A DNA stretch of 64,000 nt from Caprella mutica (lineage: Eukaryota; Arthropoda; Malacostraca; Amphipoda; Caprellidae): positions 363,999-427,998 of the forward strand of contig CANNZV010000113.1 in assembly GCA_947561585.1 (NCBI GenBank). Direction: 5' to 3'. A program made the position numbers and the translations under genes. Of this stretch, positions 48,071 through 60,802 are shown piece after piece (position 1 is the stretch's first letter; every line of letters starts with the position of its first letter). The notes beneath the pieces were generated by a model that was not told the origin of the DNA, did no database searches, and saw only the letters and a list, made by a program, of their open reading frames with translations.

Positions 48071-51000
48071 CCTAGCCACTGCTCTATCACTATACTAGCA
48101 ACTGCTCTATCACTCTCCTAACAACTGCTCTATCACTCTCCTAGCAACTGCTCTATCACTCTCCTAGCAACTGCTCTATCACTATACTAGCAACTGCTCT
48201 ATCACTTTCCTAGCAACTGCTCTATCACTCTCCTAGCAACTGCTCTATCACTCTCCTAGCAACTGCTCTATCACTCTCCTAGCAACTGCTCTATCACTCT
48301 CCTAGCAACTGGTCTATCACTCTCCTAGCAACTGCTCTATCACTCTCCTAGCAACTGCTCTGTCACTCTCCTAGCAACTGCTCTATCACTCTCCTAGCAA
48401 CTGCTCTATCACTCTCCAACCAACTGCTCTATCACTCTCCTAGCAACTGGTCTATCACTCTCCTAACAACTGCTCTATCACTATATTAGCAACTGCTCTA
48501 TCACTATACTAGCAACTGCTCTATCACTCTCCTAACAACTGCTCTATCACTCTCCTAGCAACTGCTCTATCACTATACTAGCAACTGCTCTATCACTCTC
48601 CTAGCAACTGCTCTATCACTCTCCTAGCAACTGGCAACTGCTCTATCACTCTCCTAGCAACTGCTCTATCACTCTCCTAGCAACTGCTCTGTCACTCTCC
48701 TAGCAACTGCTCTATCACTCTCCTAACAACTGCTCTATCACTCTCCTAGCAACTGCTCTATCACTCTCCTTGCAACTGCTCTATCACTCTCCTAACAACT
48801 GCTTTATCACTCTCCTAGCAACTGCTCTATCACTCTCCTAGCAACTGCTGTATCACTCTCCCAACAACTGCTCTATCACTCTCCTAGCAACTGCTCTATC
48901 ACTCTCCTAGCAACTGGTCTATCACTCTCCTAGCAACTGGTCTATCACTCTCCTAGCAACTGGTCTATCACTCTCCTAGCAACTGCTCTATCACTCTCCT
49001 AGCAACTGGTCTATCACTCTCCTAGCAACTGCTCTATCTCTCTCCAACCAACTGCTCTATCACTCTCCTAGCAACTGCTCTATCACTCTCCTAACAACTG
49101 CTCTATCACTCTCCTAGTAACAGCTCTATCACTCTCCTAACAACTGCTCTATCACTCTCCTAGCAACTGCTCTATCACTCTCCAACCAACTGCTGTATCA
49201 CTCTCCTAGCAACTGCTCTATCACTCTCCTAGCAACTGCTCTATCACTCTCCTAGCAACTGCTCTATCACTTTCCTAGCCACTGCTCTATCACTATACTA
49301 GCAACTGCTCTATCACTCTCCTAACAACTGCTCTATCACTCTCCTAGCAACTGCTTTATCACTCTCCTAGCAACTGCTCTATCACTATACTAGCAACTGC
49401 TCTATCACTTTCCTAGCAACTGCTCTATCACTCTCCTAGCAACTGCTCTATCACTCTCCTAGCAACTGCTCTATCACTCTCCTAGCAACTGCTCTATCAC
49501 TCTCCTAGCAACTGGTCTCTCACTCTCCTAGCAACTGCTCTATCACTCTCCTAGCAACTGCTCTGTCACTCTCCTAGCAACTGCTCTATCACTCTCCTAG
49601 CAACTGCTCTATCACTCTCCAACCAACTGCTCTATCACTCTCCTAGCAACTGGTCTATCACTCTCCTAACAACTGCTCTATCACTATATTAGCAACTGCT
49701 CTATCACTATACTAGCAACTGCTCTATCACTCTCCTAACAACTGCTCTATCACTCTCCTAGCAACTGCTGTATCACTCTCCTAGCAACTGCTCTATCACT
49801 CTCCTAGCAACTGGTCTATCACTCTCCTAGCAACTGCTCTATCACTCTCCTAGCAACTGGTCTATCACACTCCTAGCAACTGTTCTATCACTATACTAGC
49901 AACTGCTCTATCACTATACTAGCAACTGCTCTATCACTCTCCTAGCAACTGCTCTATCACTCTCTTAGCAACTGGTCTATCACTCTCCTAGTAACTGCTC
50001 TTTCACTCTCCTAGCAACTGCTCTATCACTCTCCTAGTAACTGCTCTATCACTCTCCTAGCAACTGCTCTATCACTCTTCTAGCAACTGCTCTATCACTC
50101 TCCTAGCAACTGCTCTATCACTCTCCTAACAACTGCTCTATCACTCTCCTAGCAACTGCTCTATCACTCTCCTATCAACTGGTCTATCACTCTCCTAGCA
50201 ACTGCTCTATCACTCTCCTAGCAACTGCTCTATCACTCTCCTAACAACTGCTCTATCACTCTCCTAACAACTGCTCTATCACTCTCCTAGCAACTGCTCT
50301 ATCACTCTACTAGCAACTGGTCTATCACTCTCCTAGCAACTGGTCTATCACTCTCCTAGCAACTGGTCTATCACTCTCCTAGCAACTGCTCTATCACTCT
50401 CCTAGCAACTGGTCTATCACTCTCCTAGCAACTGGTCTATCACTCTCCTAGCAACTGCTCTATCACTCTCCTAGCAACTGCTCTATCACTCTCCTAACAA
50501 CTGCTCTATCACTCTCCTAACAACTGCTCTATCACTCTCCTATCAACTGCTCTATCACTCTCCTAGCAACTGCTCTATCACTCTCCAACCAACTGCTCTA
50601 TCACTCTCCTAGCAACTGCTCTATCACTCTCCTAACAACTGCTCTATCACTCTCCTAGCAACTGCTCTATCACTCTCCTAACAACTGCTCTATCACTCTC
50701 CTAGCAACTGCTCTATCACTCTCCAACCAACTGCTCTATCACTCTCCTAGCAACTGCTCTATCACTCTCCTAGCAACTGCTCTATCACTCTCCTAGCAAC
50801 TGCTCTATCACTTTCCTAGCCACTGCTCTATCACTATACTAGCAACTGCTCTATCACTCTCCTAACAACTGCTCTATCACTCTCCTAGCAACTGCTCTAT
50901 CACTCTCCCAGCAACTGCTCTATCACTCTCCTAGCAACTGCTCTATCACTCTCCAACCAACTGCTGTATCACTCTCCTAGCAACTGCTCTATCACTCTCC

Positions 51001-53480
51001 TAGCAACTGCTCTATCACTCTCCTAGCAACTGCTCTATCACTTTCCTAGCCACTGCTCTATCACTATACTAGCAACTGCTCTATCACTCTCCTAACAACT
51101 GCTCTATCACTCTCCTAGCAACTGCTTTATCACTCTCCTAGCAACTGCTCTATCACTATACTAGCAACTGCTCTATCACTTTCCTAGCAACTGCTCTATC
51201 ACTCTCCTAGCAACTGCTCTATCACTCTCCTAGCAACTGCTCTATCACTCTCCTAGCAACTGCTCTATCACTCTCCTAGCAACTGGTCTCTCACTCTCCT
51301 AGCAACTGCTCTATCACTCTCCTAGCAACTGCTCTGTCACTCTCCTAGCAACTGCTCTATCACTCTCCTAGCAACTGCTCTATCACTCTCCAACCAACTG
51401 CTCTATCACTCTCCTAGCAACTGGTCTATCACTCTCCTAACAACTGCTCTATCACTATATTAGCAACTGCTCTATCACTATACTAGCAACTGCTCTATCA
51501 CTCTCCTAACAACTGCTCTATCACTCTCCTAGCAACTGCTGTATCACTCTCCTAGCAACTGCTCTATCACTCTCCTAGCAACTGGTCTATCACTCTCCTA
51601 GCAACTGCTCTATCACTCTCCTAGCAACTGGTCTATCACACTCCTAGCAACTGTTCTATCACTATACTAGCAACTGCTCTATCACTATACTAGCAACTGC
51701 TCTATCACTCTCCTAGCAACTGCTCTATCACTCTCTTAGCAACTGGTCTATCACTCTCCTAGTAACTGCTCTTTCACTCTCCTAGCAACTGCTCTATCAC
51801 TCTCCTAGTAACTGCTCTATCACTCTCCTAGCAACTGCTCTATCACTCTTCTAGCAACTGCTCTATCACTCTCCTAGCAACTGCTCTATCACTCTCCTAA
51901 CAACTGCTCTATCACTCTCCTAGCAACTGCTCTATCACTCTCCTATCAACTGGTCTATCACTCTCCTAGCAACTGCTCTATCACTCTCCTAGCAACTGCT
52001 CTATCACTCTCCTAACAACTGCTCTATCACTCTCCTAACAACTGCTCTATCACTCTCCTAGCAACTGCTCTATCACTCTACTAGCAACTGGTCTATCACT
52101 CTCCTAGCAACTGGTCTATCACTCTCCTAGCAACTGGTTTATCACTCTCCTAGCAACTGCTCTATCACTCTCCTAGCAACTGGTCTATCACTCTCCTAGC
52201 AACTGGTCTATCACTCTCCTAGCAACTGCTCTATCACTCTCCTAGCAACTGCTCTATCACTCTCCTAACAACTGCTCTATCACTCTCCTAACAACTGCTC
52301 TATCACTCTCCTATCAACTGCTCTATCACTCTCCTAGCAACTGCTCTATCACTCTCCAACCAACTGCTCTATCACTCTCCTAGCAACTGCTCTATCACTC
52401 TCCTAACAACTGCTCTATCACTCTCCTAGCAACTGCTCTATCACTCTCCTAACAACTGCTCTATCACTCTCCTAGCAACTGCTCTATCACTCTCCAACCA
52501 ACTGCTCTATCACTCTCCTAGCAACTGCTCTATCACTCTCCTAGCAACTGCTCTATCACTCTCCTAGCAACTGCTCTATCACTTTCCTAGCCACTGCTCT
52601 ATCACTATACTAGCAACTGCTCTATCACTCTCCTAACAACTGCTCTATCACTCTCCTAGCAACTGCTCTATCACTCTCCCAGCAACTGCTCTATCACTAT
52701 ACTAGCAACTGCTCTATCACTTTCCTAGCAACTGCTCTATCACTCTCCTAGCAACTGCTCTATCACTCTCCTAGCAACTGCTCTATCACTCTCCTAGCAA
52801 CTGCTCTATCACTCTCCTAGCAACTGGTCTATCACTCTCCTAGCAACTGCTCTATCACTCTCTTAGCAACTGCTCTGTCACTCTCCTAGCAACTGCTCTA
52901 TCACTCTCCTAGCAACTGCTCTATCACTCTCCAACCAACTGCTCTATCAATCTCCTAGCAACTGGTCTATCACTCTCCTAACAACTGCTCTATCACTATA
53001 TTAGCAACTGCTCTATCACTATACTAGCAACTGCTCTATCACTCTCCTAACAACTGCTCTATCACTCTCCTAGCAACTGCTGTATCACTCTCCTAGCAAC
53101 TGCTCTATCACTCTCCTAGCAACTGGTCTATCACTCTCCTAGCAACTGCTCTATCACTCTCCTAGCAACTGGTCTATCACACTCCTAGCAACTGTTCTAT
53201 CACTATACTAGCAACTGCTCTATCACTATACTAGCAACTGCTCTATCACTCTCCTAGCAACTGCTCTATCACTCTCCTAGCAACTGGTCTATCACTCTCC
53301 TAGTAACTGCTCTATCACTCTCCTAGCAACTGCTCTATCACTCTCCAAGTAACTGCTTTATCACTCTCCTAGCAACTGCTCTATCACTCTTCTAGCAACT
53401 GCTCTATCACTCTCCTAGCAACTGCTCTATCACTCTCCTAACAACTGCTCTATCACTCTCCTAGCAACTGCTCTATCACT
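48071..53480 (+). repeat. 1541/1771-bp higher-order repeats within array 3
   Basis: The rare variant TTCCTAGCCACTG occurs at 48071, 49274, 50815, 51045 and 52586. Spacings are 1203, 1541 (67 units), 230 (10 units) and 1541. Independent markers agree. GGTCTCTCACTCTCC recurs 1771 bp apart (near 49513 and 51284). ATCACACTCCTAGC occurs at 49864, 51635 and 53176 (1771 and 1541 apart). So blocks of 67-77 units were duplicated in tandem, one with a further local 10-unit duplication. Confidence 0.88.
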
Positions 53481-55141
53481 CTCCTAGCAACTGGTCTATC
53501 ACTCTCCTAGCAACTGCTCTATCACTCTCCTAGCAACTGCTCTATCACTCTCCTAACAACTGCTCTATCACTCTCCTAGCAACTGCTCTATCACTCTCCT
53601 AGTAACTGCTCTATCACTCTCCTAACAACTGCTCTATCACTCTCCTAACAACTGCTCTATCACTCTCCTAGCAACTGCTCTATCACTCTCCTTGCAACTG
53701 CTCTATCACTCTCCTAACAACTGCTCTATCACTCTCCTAGCAACTGCTCTATCACTCTCCTAGCAACTGCTCTATCACTCTCCTAACAACTGCTCTATCA
53801 CTCTCCTAGCAACTGCTCTATCACTCTCCTAGTAACTGCTCTATCACTCTCCTAGCAACTGCTCTATCACTCTCCTAACAACTGCTCTATCACTCTCCTA
53901 GCAACTGCTCTATCACTCTCCTAGCAACTGCTCTATCACTCTCCTAGCAACTGCTCTATCACTCTCCTAACAACTGCTCTATCACTCTCCTAGCAACTGC
54001 TCTATCACTCTCCTAGTAACTGCTCTATCACTCTCCTAGCAACTGCTCTATCACTCTCCTAGCAACTGCTCTATCACTCTCCTAACAACTGCTCTATCAC
54101 TCTCCTAGCAACTGCTCTATCACTCTCCTAGTAACTGCTCTATCACTCTCCTAACAACTGCTCTATCACTCTCCTAACAACTGCTCTATCACTCTCCTAG
54201 CAACTGCTCTATCACTCTCCTTGCAACTGCTCTATCACTCTCCTAACAACTGCTCTATCACTCTCCTAGCAACTGCTGTACATTCTCTCCTACTTCATGG
54301 AGCTGGTTTAGATTTCTGTCTCATTTCATGTGATTTATCTAAATGCAATACTATTATTACCTTTGAATCTTCATATTTCATTTCAAACCAACTAAAGTTA
54401 AAAGCAATCAATTTTTTGTGATATGGATAAAAAAAAACCACTTCAGAGATGAAAATGAAGGAATCCTGCGATAAGGTGATTAAATTTCACATATCTGTGC
54501 AAAAATTATCACAGGATATCGATACAAAATTTTCTGAATTATTTTTCAATTTAAATCTGGAACATTTATTTATAATGAATTAAGAAGTCCATACGATAAT
54601 TACCATATAATTAGCTAGGATACATAGTTTGTAACAACGTATTGTTTCAGATTCTAAACCTTATTAACTTCTTTAATATTTATTCTATTTACATTCGATT
54701 TGTTTTCAGAGAATTTCAAGACGTGGGATTTATATGTTTTATGTTGTTATTCAACCTTCTATACAATATACTTCAGTTTGATGGACTTTGTTTTGCACGA
54801 CTGAATTTATGCTAATCTGGAATGAAGCCACAGAGTGATGCCACATTTCTAGGTTATTAAGTCAAATGTTGAAGGATTTCTTTCCTCAACTCATTCATAT
54901 CTTTGGGATAATGAGATAAACTTTGCACTCAACAAGATGATTTCTCATAGGAAACAAGGTGTAAGAAGGTCTTGGTGACCACCTCTTAATTTTTTATGTC
55001 GCGATCGGTTCTGGGAAAATTCGGTATCGGAATTATCTTTCTGAGGTATAAATTAAAACTTATCAGTTAGATGAATCGGGAGGCGAGCCACCCCTCAAAC
55101 TCCCCAAAGAGATCATTAAACATTGCAGTACAACCAACTAG

Positions 55142-55311
55142 CGGATGTAAAAAACTGCATAACGGCCAAGTATGTTGAGGGTTTCAAAATAATCTTCATT
55201 TTTATATAAATATATGAAAATTACTTTAAAAAACTCAACAAGAATGACAAGAAATAAATGAAAATTATTTCAAACTCTCAACACAAATATTGGCCGTAAT
55301 GTAGTTTGTGC
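55142..55311. mobile_element. ACGGCCA MITE in spacer 4
   Basis: Same arms and linker as at 21721, with an intact TA site at its right arm where the mariner sits in spacer 2. Confidence 0.7.
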
Positions 55312-55383
55312 GTTGGCTAAGTATTTTCCATTCAGAGACCGAAATTTCAAGCCACCGTCGCCATATGACCCTTTGCCAATTCA

Positions 55384-55467
55384 CCTGTTTGTAAACTTTT
55401 TATTCAGCCACTGTCTGACAGATCTTGGCCAATGAGGTGGGGCTCCATCTTGCATAAAAGCAAATAT
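55384..55467 (-). pseudogene. Fossil DDE transposase fragment, spacer 4
   Basis: Identical 28-codon remnant (FMQDGAPPHWPRSVRQWL) ending at the same premature stop as in spacers 1 and 5. Confidence 0.75.
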
Positions 55468-56025
55468 TTCTCAGACTGTTGGAATCAAAGAAGAAGACCA
55501 AAAGTCAGACTTGAGTGAATAAAGATAATATCACCATAATCAATGAAAACGGGACCGAAAATTCCCAATACCATTTGGTCGCCAACACGTTTGTTCGAAG
55601 TGAATGAAGTGTTTTCTCTGTTACAACAAATGTGAGTGTTTACTTCACCGAGAAATGTGCATCATCGGAAATCATTAGGTAGGTGCTTAAGGAAGTCCTG
55701 TGATTGCAAAATCTTGTCTAACAATTCTTAATTAAATGACGTTTTTGATGCACAGTCTTTTGTAATTATGATAGATACTCAATGAAGATTAAATTATCAA
55801 GTTTTTATCCCTTATTTTTCTATAAAATCAATAGTTGCAAAAGTGTATAAATGAGAAGACAAGTATTTTGTAATCGTTTTATTTACACTACAAATATAGT
55901 CAACAACAATCAACAACAAAATAACAAATAAGACATTATCTCACACAGTTCATGAATTCTAATCACAGATTGGTTTAATTAAAGTTCTTCTGAATAATAT
56001 AAACACTATCATCCTAACACAAGAC

Positions 56026-57548
56026 TTAGTAAGGAGCGCCATAGCCAGTACTGGGCTTTCCACCAGATCCTCCACTTCCACCGGTGGGAGGCGCGGCATA
56101 AGAGTCTCCACCAGCTGGTCTTTTACCACCCCCTACATTCGCTGTTCCTTCGTAGGTGACGTCAGCGACGTAACCTCCCTCAGCGGTGACGAAATATTTC
56201 ACGATTTGGGTCCTACCGTCCGGAAGTAGAACTCTGTATTCACCCTGTAGCAAAATTAGAAATATTAAACATAAGATAACCTCATTAATTAACTTTTTTC
56301 TTATTTGTGTTTTGACTTCTCACCTGAGTTGTGTCTCCGTCCCTCTCTTCTCCGTGTCCGAAATTATTTCCAGAAGCGCCATCTACATTCTCATACGCGT
56401 AAGAATATTGGGCCTGAAATGGCGGGAAACATTAAACAAGGAATGGAAATAAAGTTTCCAGTGGATATTTAAACACGAAAGAGAATTAAATGATTGCATG
56501 AGTGACGCCAAAAGATGACAGTAAAGAATAGACGTAGTTCTTTAGGTGTGAAATTCGATGAAGGAATTCGACATCAGGGAATATAGTCAATATTCCAGGT
56601 AACAATTGATGTCTTGGGGAAACATTACTTCCTGGGTTTTAATTAATAGATTAGTAGTAATAATAAAGTAAATAAATAAAATTAACTTTCTTACAAGATA
56701 TCAGATGACTAATTGTACTCACAGGTGAAGTTGGGCCCTGATCTCCACCACCAAATCCACCACTACCTCCATATCCACCACCCACTCCTCCCCCCGTTTG
56801 TATGGGGGGTGCACCGTACTGGTCGGGGAGTGCTGTAGATGAACTGACAACTAGCAGAGTCACGAGTGAGATCTGCAAGCAACAAAACAAAAAGAATTTA
56901 GAGGAAGAATTACTAAAAGTTCTAAAGTGAAGTTTAACAATAGAAAGACCAGTAAAAATGTACAGCATTAGAGACCAGACGGGCCTCATTGGCCCAATCA
57001 TTATTGAATAGTTGAAAGCTCCTTTAAATGTTCAAGTTTCTGACCAGATATGGAACGGATTGGTAAAAATGGTCAAATATTATTTCATTCTATATACTGA
57101 TTGCATCAATTCACACTATGATCATTATTCGCTACTAATGCTCTCTTGACTGTCGTTGTACAGATCTTCTGTAGTTTGTATGTTCTTGGACTGTCATTTG
57201 CTGATATTCTTGCTAGTTGTTTTGCTAGTTTGACGCAAAAGCGCTTTCGTTCAGGGTTAAAGAAATTTTAATTTTTCCTGACTACAAAACTAGAACTACA
57301 CTTATAAAATCTACCGGAATTATCTGTTTAAAATTTAATACTTCAATACTATGATCTGTGGTTAATAGAAAGGAATTTATTGCACACATATTTTTTTGAA
57401 AAATTAGTCTACTTTTCCCACTCAATTATTATATTGTTCACGGTTTGATAGCAGTTTCTTCTTGCACAAACAAACACCATTAGTTATTGCTAATAAAGTT
57501 GATAAGTGCATTGTAATATTGCACACTCACTGTAGTGATGAACTGCAT
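56026..57548 (-). CDS. Pro-resilin-like RR cuticle protein, copy 5
   Basis: Exons 57531-57548, 56723-56872, 56324-56413 and 56026-56244; 158 aa. VVS signal variant as in copies 2 and 6, but with the full FGGG spacer that copy 2 has lost. Intron 1 and the upstream flank are type beta, like copy 2 (TTCTTGGACTGTCATTTGC near 57184). The exon 2 donor is GTGAGTAC rather than GTGAGTAA. Poly(A) signal at 55878-55883. Confidence 0.93.
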
Positions 57549-57622
57549 TGTAGCTGCTGATGTGAACTGACTCTGTCTATGCAGGTTGAGATTGTAATGC
57601 GACTTGTGTTCCTTTCTGTTGT

Positions 57623-57630
57623 CTTTTATA
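57623..57630 (-). promoter_or_regulatory. TATA box of cuticle copy 5
   Basis: TATAAAAG with the same spacing and upstream motifs as in the other copies. Confidence 0.75.
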
Positions 57631-57675
57631 CTCACCTCAGCACTTAAATTAGGCAGGTGAGGAGACCACGTCACG

Positions 57676-58783
57676 CCATGTAAGCTAAGACCTCTTCGTA
57701 TTGTTATGTTCCAGCCATTTTAGTCTAAAGCAAGTCTTGGAAACATTTCAATGTTTAGGTATTTTTTACAAATCGTTGTTCCCATATATTTTCAATAGAT
57801 ATACGAAGCTTTACATTCTACTCCTGAAATTAGAGTTAAAGAGTGTGTTCAACTGAAGAGGTGACACGGTACATTCAGGACAAACCTACCGGAATTGATT
57901 GATCATTTGTAATGCCTAACATCATTTGATAAGTGCTCAGTTGTTATTTATTAAATATAAAATCAGAACTTAAATAATAAAGTAATATTTTAAATAATTT
58001 GATGTGTCCATAGATAGAATTTTCCATTTATCATCATGGAAGTGGCGATATATGGCATCATGATCAATTTTTAAATAAAGGGTTTGAAAACCATTAACTT
58101 GTAAGACAATATCTTTATTCCAAATGCCTTCAATTTTTCATACTTTGTGAGCTCTTACCCATGAATAGAACTACCAGAACTGACACATTATGTACTTGGA
58201 GTGAAAACTAGAGAACTCGGTGTATCTAAATTCTCTCAGCTAAATATTGACTATAGTACATAAGGATGTACGGATAATATTTTCGTCAAAGTACTATCAA
58301 AGAAATGAGTTAAATGTTAATATCTCAAATCACAGTTTTGTAATTTCCTAATATTTTCAAATTCGCTATCGTGTACCCGTTCCAATTAAATAAGATGTAC
58401 CTATTTAGTAAAATTTATTTTTTGAAAATGTGAAATTAGTATACTGTCAAAAAATCATTACGTTACCTTTTTTTTTACTGTACCTAGAAAAACTACAATT
58501 TGATTGACCAAATTATTTCTACGTACATTTCAGTTTTCTACTACGGCACTACATCAGCCCGAAACATTTATGCCCCCACCATTTGTTGCTAAACCCAGCT
58601 TTTTGAATGTCCACCAATCCTGTCATGTGGTCTCATGTTTATAGTTTGCTGAGTTTTGTTTTGTTTTGGTCCATTAGAGTTTCATTTCAAAACGTCATGG
58701 ATTTGTTTTTCATTCATTCAAGAATTTTTCACTCATCGAACATTCATAATTCATCTATATTTAGTCACAAACAACCAGCTATG
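57676..58783. other. Promoter-side flank, type beta, copy 5
   Basis: Aligns with the gene 2 flank from GTAAGCTAAGACCTCTTCGT onward. The last 500 bp near the array are closer to the alpha form (CGCTATCGTGTACC, GCCCCCACC). Confidence 0.7.
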
Positions 58784-60370
58784 TATCACTCTCCTAGCAA
58801 CTACTCTATCACTCTCCTAGCAACTGCTCTATCACTCTCCTAGCAACTGCTCTATCACTCTCCTAGCAACTGCTCTATCACTCTCCTAGCAGCTGCTCTA
58901 TCACTCTCCTAGCAACTGCTCTATCACTCTCCTAACAACTGCTGTATCACTCTCCTAACAACTGCTCTATCACTCTCCTAGCAACTGCTCTATCACTCTC
59001 CTAACAACTGCTCTATCACTCTCCTAGCAACTGCTCTATCACTCTCCTAGCAACTGCTCTATCACTCTCCTAGCAACTGCTCTATCACTCTCCTAACAAC
59101 TGCTCTATCACTCTCCTAACAACTGCTCTATCACTCTCCTAACAACTGCTCTATCACTCTCCTAACAACTGCTCTATCACTCTCCTAACAACTGTTCTAT
59201 CACTCTCCTAACAACTGCTCTATCACTCTCCTAGCAACTGCTCTATCACTCTCCTAGCAACTGCTCTATCACTCTCCTAGCAGCTGCTCTATCACTCTCC
59301 TAGCAACTGCTCTATCACTCTCCTAGCAACTGCTCTATCACTCTCCTAACAACTGCTGTATCACTCTCCTAACAACTGCTCTATCACTCTCCTAGTAATT
59401 GCTCTATCACTCTCCTAACAACTGCTGTATCACTCTCCTAGCAATTGCTCTACCACTCTCCTAGCAACTGCTCTATCACTCTCCTAGCAACTGCTGTATC
59501 ACTCTCCTAACAACTGTTCTATCACTCTCCTAGCAACTGCTCTATCACTATACTAGCAACTGCTCTATCACTCTCCTAGCAACTGCTATATCACTCTCCT
59601 AGCAACTGCTCTATCACTCTCCTAGCAACTGCTCTATCACTCTCCTAACAACTGCTCTATCACTCTCCTAGCAACTGCTCTATCACTCTCCTAACAACTG
59701 CTCTATCACTCTCCTAGTAATTGCTCTATCACTCTCCTAACAACTGCTCTATCACTCTCCTAGCAACTGCTATATCACTCTCCTAGCAACTGCTCTATCA
59801 CTCTCCTAGCAACTGCTCTATCACTCTCCTAACAACTGCTCTATCACTCTCCTAGCAACTGCTCTATCACTCTCCTAACAACTGCTCTATCACTCTCCTA
59901 GCAACTGCTCTATCACTCTCCTAGCAATTGCTCTACCACTCTCCTAGCAACTGCTCTATCACTCTCCTAGCAACTGCTGTATCACTCTCCTAACAACTGT
60001 TCTATCACTCTCCTAGCAACTGCTCTATCACTATACTAGCAACTGCTCTATCACTCTCCTAGCAACTGCTATATCACTCTCCTAGCAACTGCTCTATCAC
60101 TCTCCTAGCAACTGCTCTATCACTCTCCTAACAACTGCTCTATCACTCTCCTAGCAACTGCTCTATCACTCTCCTAACAACTGCTCTATCACTCTCCTAG
60201 CAACTGCTCTATCACTCTCCTAGCAACTGCTCTATCACTCTCCTAACAACTGCTCTATCACTCTCCTAACAACTGCTCTATCACTCTTCTAACAACTGCT
60301 CTATCACTCTCCTAACAACTGTTCTATCACTCTCCTAACAACTGCTCTATCACTCTCCTAGCAACTGCTG
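58784..60370 (+). repeat. 23-bp minisatellite array 4, about 69 units
   Basis: Fairly uniform units. A block with CAATTGCTCTACCAC, TGTTCTATC and CACTATACTAG variants occurs at about 59440-59570 and again at about 59920-60050, i.e. a roughly 480-bp internal duplication. Confidence 0.96.
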
Positions 60371-60802
60371 TACATTCTCTCCTACTTCATGGAGCTGGTT
60401 TAGATTTCTGTCTCATTTCATGTGATTTATCTAAATGCAATACTATTATTACCTTTGAATCTTCATATTTCATTTCAAACCAACTAAAGTTAAAAGCAAT
60501 CAATTTTTTGTGCATGAGATGGAGAAAATAAACTTCCAAAGGGTGTGAATGAACGAATACTGCAATAAAATGATCAAATTTCACATGTATAGGCAAAAAT
60601 TATCACAGAATATCGATATAAAATGTTCTCATTTTTTTTCAATTTGAAACTGTAACATAAATCTAAAATAAATTATGAAGTTCATGCGGTAATTACCATA
60701 AATTACGTTATGATACATTGGATGTAAAAACGTATTGTTCCAGATTCTAAACTTTATTTACTTCTTTAATATTCATTCGATATGCATTCGGTTTGTTTAA
60801 AA

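Larger units (their letters stand above)
42788..54277 (+). repeat. 23-bp minisatellite array 3, about 500 units (11.5 kb)
   Basis: One uninterrupted array. The left third is rich in CAACTAC, CAACCGC and CAATTGC variants. The right two thirds are rich in CAACTGG, CACTATACTAG and CCAACCAACTGC variants. Two units carry an extra GGCAACT (near 47290 and 48631). Repeat variants recur in long blocks (separate entries). There is no gene, and open frames across it are short because 23 is not a multiple of three. Confidence 0.97.
55007..55572. mobile_element. Fossil DNA transposon, spacer 4
   Basis: Ends GGTTCTGGGAAAATTCGG and, reversed, GGTATTGGGAATTTTCGG form imperfect inverted repeats around 566 bp. 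It contains the ACGGCCA MITE (55142-55311) and the transposase remnant on the minus strand. Confidence 0.6.
54278..55860. other. Far-side flank of spacer 4 (MITE-free type)
   Basis: Nearly identical to spacer 2 up to about 55130 (GATATGGATAAAAAAA version) and nearly identical to spacers 1 and 5 from about 55142 to 55860. It has no 966-bp MITE, no mariner and no long-TIR element, so it shows the empty sites of all three. Confidence 0.75.
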
